Source: a candidate division TA06 bacterium DG_78 (GTDB taxonomy: Bacteria; Hydrothermota; Tepidihabitantia; SM23-42). Taken from it: a stretch of 6,290 bases of DNA. Each line of letters opens with the position of its first letter. Within the stretch, counting starts at the first letter, position 1. The notes under the pieces were generated by a model. That model made no database searches. It was given only the letters and a program-made list of their open reading frames with translations, and was not told where the DNA came from. Shown here piece after piece: positions 1 through 5,466 of the stretch. The translations under genes were made by a program, and so were the position numbers. Where the stretch lies: the NCBI GenBank assembly GCA_001303225.1, contig LJNI01000169.1, forward strand, positions 1 through 6,290, written 5' to 3'.

Positions 1-1645
1 GGAAGATGTACAAAAAATAGAAAGGAAACCACTGCCTATAATTGACTTCAAGACTGAATTTCTGAACATCTTGCATGAGCCAGCAGAAACGTACGGTGTA
101 GATAATGAGGCGCTCAAAAAAGAAGCAGAACTGTTAACACGTCGACTCGCTGAATTCGATGTTCAGGGGAAAATCGTTGGAGTACAGTCAGGCCCTGTCA
201 TATCACGGTTCGAGTTTGAACCTGCACCAGGCATAAAGGTCAATCGAATTGCAAACCTGGACAATGACCTCGCGCTCGCGCTCAAGGCGACACGAATCAG
301 AATTTTAGCGCCAATTCCCGGTAAGTCTGCAGTTGGCATTGAAGTGCCTAATCGTGAACGGGGGTTGGTCTATTTAAAGAGTAACATCCTCGATAGCAAT
401 TTTGAAAACAATGCATCACCGCTCGCTATTGTATTGGGCGAGGATACATCAGGTAAACCTGTCGTCGATGATATCTCGACCATGCCACATATGCTCATTG
501 CCGGCACAACCGGTTCTGGCAAGAGCGTTTTCATCAATACGATCATGCTCAGTCTCTTGTATCACTCAGCGTACAAACATGTGCGTTTTCTCACAATTGA
601 TCCAAAGCGGCTTGAACTACCAATGTACAACCCTATTCCCCACCTCTTACGCAGGGCAATTACCGAACCAAAGGCTGCAGTGGGCGAGTTAGAAAAGGTT
701 GTGAAAATTATGGATATGCGATACAGAGACTTCGCGCGTGAAGGTGTCAGAGATATTGATGGCTACAATGAAAAAATGAGAAAGAAGAACGGTGAGATTA
801 AACCGTACATCCTTATCATTGTCGATGAACTCGCTGATTTAATGCTCACAGCGCCGAGTGAAATAGAAGAGAATATAACGAGACTCGCCCAGATGTCACG
901 GGCAGTCGGGATTCACTTGATTCTGGCAACCCAGAGGCCATCAGTCGATGTCATTACTGGTTTAATAAAAGCGAATTTCCCCTGCCGGATTGCATTCCAA
1001 GTTGCATCAAAGACTGATTCGCGTACAATTCTCGACATGAATGGCGCAGAGTCACTGCTCGGTCGTGGCGATATGCTCTTTCTTCCTCCTGGTAAGGGTT
1101 CACCAATACGCCTGCATGGACCGTACGTATCAACTGATGAAGTCTGCGACATTAGTAAATTGATCGCTCGTCTGTATTTGTATGACCTGCTCAAGGATAC
1201 AGACGCCGACCTCGAAGAAATCGTCGATGCGATTATCGACGAGGAACTGTGGACTGTATTTATCGACACGAAAGATCCTGGATTCGATGAAAAACGGAGG
1301 GCTCTGTCGAACATTATTCCCATAGAAAAAATTGACGATATCATTGATTCTGGCTACTATCCACAACTCGATGAAGTAGTAACCAAAGAAATGCCCATTG
1401 CAAAAGAGCAGGTAAAAGAAGTCGATGAGCTGTTTCACGAGGCAGCGCAATTAGTGTTCAGACACCAAGTAGCGTCGGTGTCGTTGTTGCAACGCAGGCT
1501 CAATCTCGGGTATGCCCGGGCAGGCAGGATCGTCGATCAGCTCGAAGCAGCTGGAATTGTCGAACCATTCCAAGGAAGCAAATCCCGAAAAGTGTTGGTT
1601 GAACGAAAAGAAGAGCTCGAAAAGATTTTGGGCGAATATCGGTAA
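1..1645 (+). CDS. ftsK: DNA translocase FtsK/SpoIIIE, C-terminal motor (5' end outside window)
   Basis: This is the cytoplasmic ATP-driven DNA pump that moves chromosome ends through the division septum. The reading frame is open from base 2, so the TTG at 71 is internal; the membrane segments and linker lie upstream of the window. Numbering from base 2 gives 548 residues. A PLPIID motif typical of the linker/motor junction is at about 10-15, followed by the alpha domain (PAPGIKV, PIPGKSAVGIEVPN). Walker A GTTGSGKS is at 168-175 (bases 503-526) and Walker B IIVDELADL has D275-E276. The family motifs ATQRPSVDVITG and GRGDMLF follow. A winged-helix gamma domain (about 475-533) ends the protein. 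The stretch from HGPYV (372) to the gamma domain is about 103 residues, roughly twice what I recall for E. coli FtsK. In the gamma recognition helix the usual GYNRAAR is GYARAGR. The stop TAA lies in a GTAA repeat flanking an inserted element. Confidence 0.97.
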   Translation, partial: EDVQKIERKPLPIIDFKTEFLNILHEPAETYGVDNEALKKEAELLTRRLAEFDVQGKIVGVQSGPVISRFEFEPAPGIKVNRIANLDNDLALALKATRIRILAPIPGKSAVGIEVPNRERGLVYLKSNILDSNFENNASPLAIVLGEDTSGKPVVDDISTMPHMLIAGTTGSGKSVFINTIMLSLLYHSAYKHVRFLTIDPKRLELPMYNPIPHLLRRAITEPKAAVGELEKVVKIMDMRYRDFAREGVRDIDGYNEKMRKKNGEIKPYILIIVDELADLMLTAPSEIEENITRLAQMSRAVGIHLILATQRPSVDVITGLIKANFPCRIAFQVASKTDSRTILDMNGAESLLGRGDMLFLPPGKGSPIRLHGPYVSTDEVCDISKLIARLYLYDLLKDTDADLEEIVDAIIDEELWTVFIDTKDPGFDEKRRALSNIIPIEKIDDIIDSGYYPQLDEVVTKEMPIAKEQVKEVDELFHEAAQLVFRHQVASVSLLQRRLNLGYARAGRIVDQLEAAGIVEPFQGSKSRKVLVERKEELEKILGEYR

Positions 1646-1869
1646 CCCCGATTATTCATACTCGTTTTGTCCAATTTTAGTCAAACCCCGTTAGATACAA
1701 GTGGTCCTTTGAGGGTAGCACTTTTCAAGAAAGTGTGGTTATCTAACGGGGCAAACACAGTCGTGATACGAATTGAAATTTGACACTCTGTTTTTTTCTT
1801 TATTTACATCGCCCGGGGATACGCAATGCCGGTGAGGATTCACTTGCAATTCTATGTGAATAATCGGGG
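1646..1869. mobile_element. Putative 224-bp MITE-like element with 13-bp TIRs and GTAA duplication
   Basis: The ends are perfect 13-bp inverted repeats: CCCCGATTATTCA at 1646-1658 and TGAATAATCGGGG at 1857-1869. The pairing extends imperfectly by about two bases inward. Immediately outside both ends is the direct repeat GTAA (1642-1645 and 1870-1873), as expected of a 4-bp target duplication. The left copy supplies the TAA stop of ftsK, and removing the element plus one GTAA leaves that stop intact. I see no credible gene inside, so any transposase would have to act in trans. A second, smaller inverted-repeat element with similar ends is nested within. The family is not recognised. The alternative is a large cruciform or RNA structure after ftsK, which would not explain the flanking repeat. 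Confidence 0.6.
1686..1751. mobile_element. Putative 66-bp palindromic element nested in the outer element, CAAA duplication
   Basis: Perfect 12-bp inverted repeats CCCCGTTAGATA (1686-1697) and TATCTAACGGGG (1740-1751) enclose 42 bases. Direct repeats CAAA (1682-1685 and 1752-1755) flank the unit exactly. Inside is a second hairpin, CACTTT (1719-1724) with AAAGTG (1730-1735) around a 5-base loop. The terminal CCCCG/CGGGG matches that of the enclosing element, suggesting related end recognition. Size and palindromic form resemble REP/BIME-type or other non-autonomous repeats, which is inference. As RNA it would form a long stem, but no T-tract follows on either strand, so it is a poor intrinsic terminator for ftsK. 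Confidence 0.58.
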
Positions 1870-1909
1870 GTAACTACAAAATTATATTCTCATTACATTC
1901 ACGGTTGAT

Positions 1910-1950
1910 AAAAAAATGGGGTAAGGTTTTATATAAAACCTTACCCCATT
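1910..1950 (-). terminator. Rho-independent terminator of the minus-strand lipoprotein gene
   Basis: Bases 1915-1950 form a perfect 36-bp palindrome, with arms running from AATGGGGTAAGG to CCTTACCCCATT and an AT-rich centre. On the minus strand the stem is followed by seven T residues (A-run 1910-1916, partly shared with the stem base). It begins 19 bases beyond the stop codon of the gene ending at 1970. The plus strand has no T-tract after the stem, so the terminator is directional and closes the minus-strand unit. Confidence 0.93.
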
Positions 1951-1969
1951 GAACTATCTATAAGCCGTA

Positions 1970-2587
1970 CTATTCCACTTCCATGAGCTTATTCAATTCA
2001 TCCCAATGTTTCTGAATGAGGTCTTTATTAGCCTTTGGCACATTCGCATAGAGCGCTTCTGTTTCTTCGATCGACTTTTGCATTGTTTTCATCATTTCCA
2101 GAGATGCCTTTATCATCTGCTTCTCCTGGTCTGTAACATTTGGGTCGTTTAATTTTGCCTCCATCTCGGCAACCTCGCCTTCTTTACCTTTCATTTCTTC
2201 TTTCATCTCAGCCATTGATTGCTCGAGTGTTGTAGCAATATATGCTGTCATTGTCTTCGCAAAGGCAGGCCAAAATTCGTTCCACGACATACCTGCAGCA
2301 GTTAGCTTGGCATCGAGCTCAGCAATATCTTGATTCGCCTTAGAAAATTGACCTAACCATGTTCCCATATTAGAGGGTGAATCGAGTGCTTCCCATTCTT
2401 TATCTAATTTTTCAACCTCAGTCTTAAAGACCGGCATTGCCTTCATGAGCTTCTGGAGTTCACCTTCGGTCAAGGTTCCGTAGCCAATATTCTCTCCAGC
2501 CTTTTCTGCGGGCTCTGGTCCTTCTGGTGCACCACACATAAGCACCAGAAAAATAGATACCAACACTAAAGTCAAACACTTCTTCAT
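1970..2587 (-). CDS. Putative lipoprotein, helical, unknown family
   Basis: A 205-residue protein I do not recognise. The N-terminus is an export signal: MKKC, then a hydrophobic stretch to about residue 17, then Cys18 followed by a Gly/Pro/Glu-rich linker (19-33). The pattern LVLMC is a weak lipobox because Met at -1 is unusual, so lipidation of Cys18 is probable but not certain. The rest looks almost wholly alpha-helical, charged and rich in Met, with a likely coiled-coil stretch around 120-180. The start is fixed by AGGAGGT (plus-strand coordinates 2591-2597), three bases from the ATG. It lies 38 bases after the GAF-GGDEF gene on the same strand with no clear terminator between, so the two are probably co-transcribed. 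A strong terminator follows. It may be an envelope output or partner of the GAF-GGDEF protein, which is inference from position only. Confidence 0.85.
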   Translation of the reverse strand: MKKCLTLVLVSIFLVLMCGAPEGPEPAEKAGENIGYGTLTEGELQKLMKAMPVFKTEVEKLDKEWEALDSPSNMGTWLGQFSKANQDIAELDAKLTAAGMSWNEFWPAFAKTMTAYIATTLEQSMAEMKEEMKGKEGEVAEMEAKLNDPNVTDQEKQMIKASLEMMKTMQKSIEETEALYANVPKANKDLIQKHWDELNKLMEVE

Positions 2588-2625
2588 GTTACCTCCTCTT
2601 CGTTATTGTTGTAAAAGCAAAAAAC

Positions 2626-3645
2626 TTAACTTGCTTCAATTAAACTGTTACCCACTTGCTGTGCCTGTCGGAGTGCATAGTCTGCACACTGAACAAGTTC
2701 GGGCAATGTTTCTGCATGAGTCGGGTACGTTGCGACTCCGATAGAAACAGTTATTCGTTTCTTTTTAAAATCTTTGATAGGAACGCGCGTTTTTTCAATG
2801 ACAGCACGAATCCTCTCTGACACGGTCAGGGCACCAGTATTTGTGGTTTCAGGAAAAATCAAAATAAAGGTATCATCAGCATAGCGAGCAACGAAATCAG
2901 TATCACGGATGTCCATCTTGAGTATTCGTGCTATGTGAACCAGAAGTTTAGTAACCACTTGGGGCTCGTACTGAGCTACTATTTTTTTGAAACCATCAGG
3001 TGTGATCATGGCGATACTCAATGATCGTGTAAATCCGATTGCGCGCTTCATCTCCCTATCGATAACGAGGTCAAAATAGCGTCGGCTAGAAATCTTGGTT
3101 AAAGGATCAGCGAGTGCGAGCATTTTGATTTCCTGAGACAATCGAGCGTTATCAAAAAAAAGTGCAAGCTGTGATGCAATATTTACTAACAGCATCTCAT
3201 CATATTGAGAATAGGCCTGCTCTTTTTTATTATCTTGGAAAACAACAACACCTTCAACAGCATTTCGTAACACGATTGGAACACCTATCCAGCTTTTTAC
3301 TGATTTCGCAATGAGGGTGGCATTAATACGCAATTTTTTGCAATGCTTACGGACATTGTCCTTAATATACAATGGTTTTTTTGTCTTGATAACATACTCG
3401 ACGAAAGCATGAGCGAACGTGCTTGCACGCTGTTTCTTTTCTTTACCATTGTCTATGGAGAATTTGAGAGCCACAATATTCTTCGCACTGTTGTATTGGT
3501 AGATGTAAAAATTTTTAATTTCCAATGCACTATGTACTATTTCATAAATTCTTGTTGCAACAGTGTGAAAATCACGGTGCGCGTTGAGTACACTTCCCAC
3601 GTTTTTGAGTATACGCAGGTATTTCACCACGGTAACACTTTTCAT
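2626..3645 (-). CDS. GAF domain plus degenerate GGDEF domain signalling protein
   Basis: A 339-residue cytoplasmic protein without membrane segments. Residues about 15-165 look like a GAF sensor domain (WIGVPIVLRNAVEGVVVFQD at 119-138), joined by a helix to a GGDEF domain (about 172-337) that opens with the typical DPLTKISSRRYFD. The signature GG(D/E)EF is replaced by ADDTF (256-260). The first metal-binding Asp of the DIDxFK motif is Thr215 (TPDGFK). The usual ND pair after KKI is VA, and the late AKxxGRN motif is AQQVGNS. Diguanylate cyclase activity is therefore unlikely. The inhibitory-site motif RxxD is present as RDTD (247-250), six residues before the signature, so c-di-GMP binding as a receptor is possible. 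No Shine-Dalgarno sequence precedes the ATG; a promoter abuts it instead. It is divergent from yjbQ and upstream of the lipoprotein gene. Confidence 0.9.
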   Translation of the reverse strand: MKSVTVVKYLRILKNVGSVLNAHRDFHTVATRIYEIVHSALEIKNFYIYQYNSAKNIVALKFSIDNGKEKKQRASTFAHAFVEYVIKTKKPLYIKDNVRKHCKKLRINATLIAKSVKSWIGVPIVLRNAVEGVVVFQDNKKEQAYSQYDEMLLVNIASQLALFFDNARLSQEIKMLALADPLTKISSRRYFDLVIDREMKRAIGFTRSLSIAMITPDGFKKIVAQYEPQVVTKLLVHIARILKMDIRDTDFVARYADDTFILIFPETTNTGALTVSERIRAVIEKTRVPIKDFKKKRITVSIGVATYPTHAETLPELVQCADYALRQAQQVGNSLIEAS

Positions 3646-3651
3646 ATACCA

Positions 3652-3679
3652 ACTATACTCATCTTATTTGATCTGTCAA
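3652..3679 (-). promoter_or_regulatory. Sigma70-type promoter of the GAF-GGDEF gene, leaderless
   Basis: Reading the minus strand, TTGACA (plus 3674-3679) is a perfect -35 box and TATAGT (plus 3652-3657) a 5/6 match -10 box, separated by 16 bases. Only six bases lie between the -10 box and the ATG at 3645, which places the expected transcription start on or next to the A of the start codon. No ribosome-binding sequence is visible, in agreement with leaderless translation. Confidence 0.72.
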
Positions 3680-3692
3680 TGTTTTAATTCTT

Positions 3693-3720
3693 GAGATTTC
3701 TGAAAAACTTCAGAAATCTC
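3693..3720. repeat. Perfect 12-bp inverted repeat, possible operator
   Basis: GAGATTTCTGAA (3693-3704) and TTCAGAAATCTC (3709-3720) are perfect complements around the loop AAAC. Neither strand has a T-tract after the stem, and the repeat lies upstream of both divergent promoters and outside their transcripts. It is therefore better explained as a DNA site for a dimeric regulator than as a terminator. It sits 13 bases upstream of the -35 box of the GAF-GGDEF promoter. Confidence 0.5.
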
Positions 3721-3725
3721 CGATT

Positions 3726-3792
3726 ACAGTGATTTCCTAACGATGACGATGATGATAACTGCTGAAATATCACTGTCATCATTCTGTCATCA
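3726..3792. promoter_or_regulatory. Inverted and direct repeats at the centre of the divergent region
   Basis: ACAGTGAT (3726-3733) and ATCACTGT (3769-3776) form an 8-bp inverted repeat. Overlapping its right arm is a pair of 9-bp direct repeats, CTGTCATCA at 3773-3781 and 3784-3792, whose starts are 11 bases apart, about one helical turn. The inverse hexamer GATGAC occurs at 3742-3747, within a GATGAC/GATGAT run. Helically phased repeats between two divergent promoters are typical of activator or repressor sites. The factor is unknown. Confidence 0.35.
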
Positions 3793-3801
3793 CCATAATC
3801 G

Positions 3802-3833
3802 TGAGAGCGATGAATATTTTTTCAGAGCTCTCA
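3802..3833. repeat. 7-bp inverted repeat upstream of the yjbQ promoter
   Basis: TGAGAGC (3802-3808) and GCTCTCA (3827-3833) are perfect complements separated by 18 bases. The right arm ends 12 bases before the yjbQ -35 box, almost the same offset as the 3693-3720 palindrome has from the opposite promoter. It could be a regulator site, but at this length chance cannot be excluded. Confidence 0.3.
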
Positions 3834-3845
3834 ATTCTCCATTTA

Positions 3846-3873
3846 TTGACAATAACAGTTAAATGAATATAAT
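3846..3873 (+). promoter_or_regulatory. Consensus sigma70-type promoter of yjbQ
   Basis: TTGACA (3846-3851) and TATAAT (3868-3873) both match the consensus exactly, with a 16-base spacer. The -10 box ends only five bases before the ATG at 3879. Transcription would start at about 3879-3881, so the mRNA is leaderless for that ATG. It would have a short leader if the GTG at 3897 is the real start. Confidence 0.82.
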
Positions 3874-3878
3874 AGAGC

Positions 3879-4277
3879 ATGTTGGAGAAAATATCGGTGA
3901 GCACTCAGAACAGGTGCCAATTACTTGATATCACACGTGAGATAATGCGGATAATTGAGAAACAGAAAATCAAAGAAGGTGTTTTGCACATATTCTGTCC
4001 ACACACCACAGCGGCAGTTACCGTCAATGAAAATTACGACCCGTCAGTACAGAGTGATATATCTAAAACACTGAGCAAACTAATTCCCCATCATGCCCAC
4101 TATGCCCATACAGAAGGCAATGCTGATGCCCATATTAAAGCAGCAGTCATGGGCTCTTCACGAACACTATTCATCCACAATGGCACAATTGCGTTTGGAA
4201 GCTGGCAGGGGATTTATTTCTGTGAATTCGATGGTCCGCGTACAAGGGAAGTGTGGGTAAAGGTATTAAAAGAATAA
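3879..4277 (+). CDS. yjbQ: YjbQ/UPF0047 family protein (secondary thiamine-phosphate synthase-like)
   Basis: A full-length member (132 residues) of the small UPF0047/YjbQ family (TIGR00149). The family motifs are all present: PHTTAAVTVNE (41-51), YDPSVQSDI (53-61), HTEGNADAHIKA (77-88) with its conserved His/Asp residues, and GSWQGIYFCEFDGPR (107-121). The E. coli protein has weak thiamine-phosphate synthase activity; the true cellular role is unsettled, so the name should not be taken as a pathway assignment. The ATG at 3879 lies five bases after a consensus -10 box with no room for a Shine-Dalgarno site. An alternative is GTG at 3897, preceded at nine bases by GGAG (3884-3887), giving 126 residues; this would remove the first predicted beta strand (KISVST is family-like), so I keep the ATG. 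Confidence 0.95.
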   Translation: MLEKISVSTQNRCQLLDITREIMRIIEKQKIKEGVLHIFCPHTTAAVTVNENYDPSVQSDISKTLSKLIPHHAHYAHTEGNADAHIKAAVMGSSRTLFIHNGTIAFGSWQGIYFCEFDGPRTREVWVKVLKE

Positions 4278-4286
4278 CACTTTTTT

Positions 4287-4377
4287 GATTGATACGGATT
4301 GATGCGAATGCAAAACAGACTAAATATCCGTATAGATCTGCTATCATCTGTTTGCATTAAATTTTGCGAAGCAAAAT
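4287..4377 (+). promoter_or_regulatory. Structured leader with interleaved inverted repeats before the aminotransferase gene
   Basis: Two inverted repeats interlock. ATACGGAT (4292-4299) pairs with ATCCGTAT (4326-4333). AATGCAAA plus CAGA (4307-4314, 4316-4319) pairs with TCTGTTTGCATT (4347-4358), a 12-bp helix with one bulged A. The order A-B-A'-B' is that of a pseudoknot. A third hairpin, ATTTTGC-GAA-GCAAAAT (4361-4377), ends one base before the AAGGAGG ribosome-binding site (4379-4385). GCAAAA at 4310-4315 could also pair with TTTTGC at 4362-4367, offering mutually exclusive folds. An imperfect tandem 10-mer, GATTGATACG/GATTGATGCG (4287-4306), lies at the left end. It could be a cis-regulatory RNA or a degenerate repeat element. 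No clear promoter or terminator was found in this gap. Confidence 0.42.
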
Positions 4378-4389
4378 GAAGGAGGAGTA

Positions 4390-5457
4390 ATGCATAAAAA
4401 ATTATTTATACCAGGGCCAACTGAGGTACGCCAAGATATTCTCGAAGCCCAGGCAACGCCACTCATTGGCCACAGAATGAAGGCCATGACCGAATTATAT
4501 ACAGGAATTATATCTACATTAAAGGAGTTATTAAAAACTAATAATTTCACATTCGTGCTTACTGCATCAGGAACCGCTATAATGGAAGGAGCAATACGCA
4601 ACTGCGTGAATAAAGATATTTTGTGTTGTGTTAATGGTGCATTCAGTGAACGATGGTTTAAAATAGCTAAGGCGTGCGACAAAAATCCCGATGCAATAAC
4701 ACTCGATTGGGGCAAAGCAGTTAAACCAGAGATGATTGAAGAAAAACTAAAGGCAAAAAAGTATGAAGCAGTCACACTCGTCCAAAATGAAACCTCTACA
4801 GGTGTCCGAGCTCCTATTGAAGAAATCACGAAGATGATGAAAAATTATCCAGATGTGCTTTTGCTCGTCGATACGGTCAGTTCGTTAATGGGTGACAAAA
4901 TAGAGGTTGATAATCTCGGCATCGATGTTTGCCTTGCTTCATCTCAAAAGGCTTTTGCCCTTCCTCCTGGACTCGCAGTTGGTACTGTCAGTGAAAAAGC
5001 ATTAAAGAAATCAGAAACAGTCACAGGTCGTGGTCACTATTGTAATTTCCTCGATATAAAGGATTATTTTGAGAAAAAAGGACAGACACCAACCACACCC
5101 GCTATTACACTGATGTATGCGATGAATAAACAGTTAGATAAGATTAAAACAGAAGGCATAGATAACCGATACAAACGGCACGTGGCGATGGCTAACCACA
5201 TACAGGAGTGGGCAAAAAAGCACTTCAGCCTCTTTGCTGAATCAGGCTACGAATCAGTAACGGTCACCTGCATCAATAATACAAAAAATATCAGTGTCGC
5301 TGACCTTAATACAGAACTTGGCAAACGCGGCTTTGCGATTTCTAATGGCTATGGCAAACTTAAAGAGCAGACCTTCAGAATTGCCCATATGGGTGATTTG
5401 ACGCTCGATGAAATAAAAGAGTTAATAAAAAATATCGAAGATATATTAAAATTATGA
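4390..5457 (+). CDS. Class V aminotransferase (AGXT-like), probable phosphoserine transaminase
   Basis: A PLP-dependent fold-type I aminotransferase of 355 residues, the normal length for the alanine-glyoxylate/serine-pyruvate group of class V. Motifs in order: PGPT (8-11), GHR (27-29), the cofactor-phosphate loop SGTAIMEGAIRN (60-71), NGAFSERW (82-89), ETSTG (134-138), DTVSS with the pyridine-binding Asp161, SSQKAF with the Schiff-base Lys187, TPTTPAI (233-239), and FRIAHMGD with substrate-binding Arg330. The start is fixed by AAGGAGG four bases before the ATG. serA follows after nine bases, so the enzyme probably converts 3-phosphohydroxypyruvate plus glutamate to phosphoserine, replacing classical SerC. 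Sequence alone cannot exclude alanine-glyoxylate or serine-pyruvate transamination. Its leader region has unusual interleaved repeats that may regulate it. Confidence 0.93.
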   Translation: MHKKLFIPGPTEVRQDILEAQATPLIGHRMKAMTELYTGIISTLKELLKTNNFTFVLTASGTAIMEGAIRNCVNKDILCCVNGAFSERWFKIAKACDKNPDAITLDWGKAVKPEMIEEKLKAKKYEAVTLVQNETSTGVRAPIEEITKMMKNYPDVLLLVDTVSSLMGDKIEVDNLGIDVCLASSQKAFALPPGLAVGTVSEKALKKSETVTGRGHYCNFLDIKDYFEKKGQTPTTPAITLMYAMNKQLDKIKTEGIDNRYKRHVAMANHIQEWAKKHFSLFAESGYESVTVTCINNTKNISVADLNTELGKRGFAISNGYGKLKEQTFRIAHMGDLTLDEIKELIKNIEDILKL

Positions 5458-5462
5458 GGAGG
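5457..5462 (+). promoter_or_regulatory. serA ribosome-binding site overlapping upstream stop
   Basis: AGGAGG shares its first base with the TGA stop of the aminotransferase gene (5455-5457) and lies four bases before the serA ATG. This compact junction supports co-transcription and probably translational coupling of the two genes. Confidence 0.85.
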
Positions 5463-5466
5463 ACGT

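Noticed and set aside
71..76. TTG as the start codon of the FtsK gene
   Set aside because: The same frame is open back to base 2 and encodes a PLPIID linker motif, so the gene is cut by the window edge and the TTG is an internal codon.
1686..1751. The CCCCGTTAGATA palindrome as an intrinsic terminator of ftsK
   Set aside because: The loop is 42 bases and the right arm is followed by CAAACAC, not a T-tract; the exact CAAA flanks fit insertion better.
1780..1806. TTGACA followed by TATTTA as a plus-strand promoter
   Set aside because: The spacing is only 15 bases, the -10 box is poor, and no plus-strand gene follows before the converging minus-strand unit.
1826..1873. A 15-codon reading frame from ATG at 1826 to TAA at 1871
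   Set aside because: It has no ribosome-binding site, is very short and runs through the right terminal repeat of the putative element.
3343..3687. Plus-strand open frame opposite the start of the GAF-GGDEF gene
   Set aside because: It lies antisense to a clear GAF domain and across the divergent promoter, with no ribosome-binding site or family-like sequence.
3693..3720. The 12-bp palindrome as a terminator
   Set aside because: Neither strand has a following T-tract, and no gene reads into it from either side.
4249..4286. Possible terminator after yjbQ (AAGTGT/ACACTT arms followed by T residues)
   Set aside because: The stem is six weak base pairs around a 22-base loop, and the T-run overlaps its base. 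Not convincing enough to annotate.
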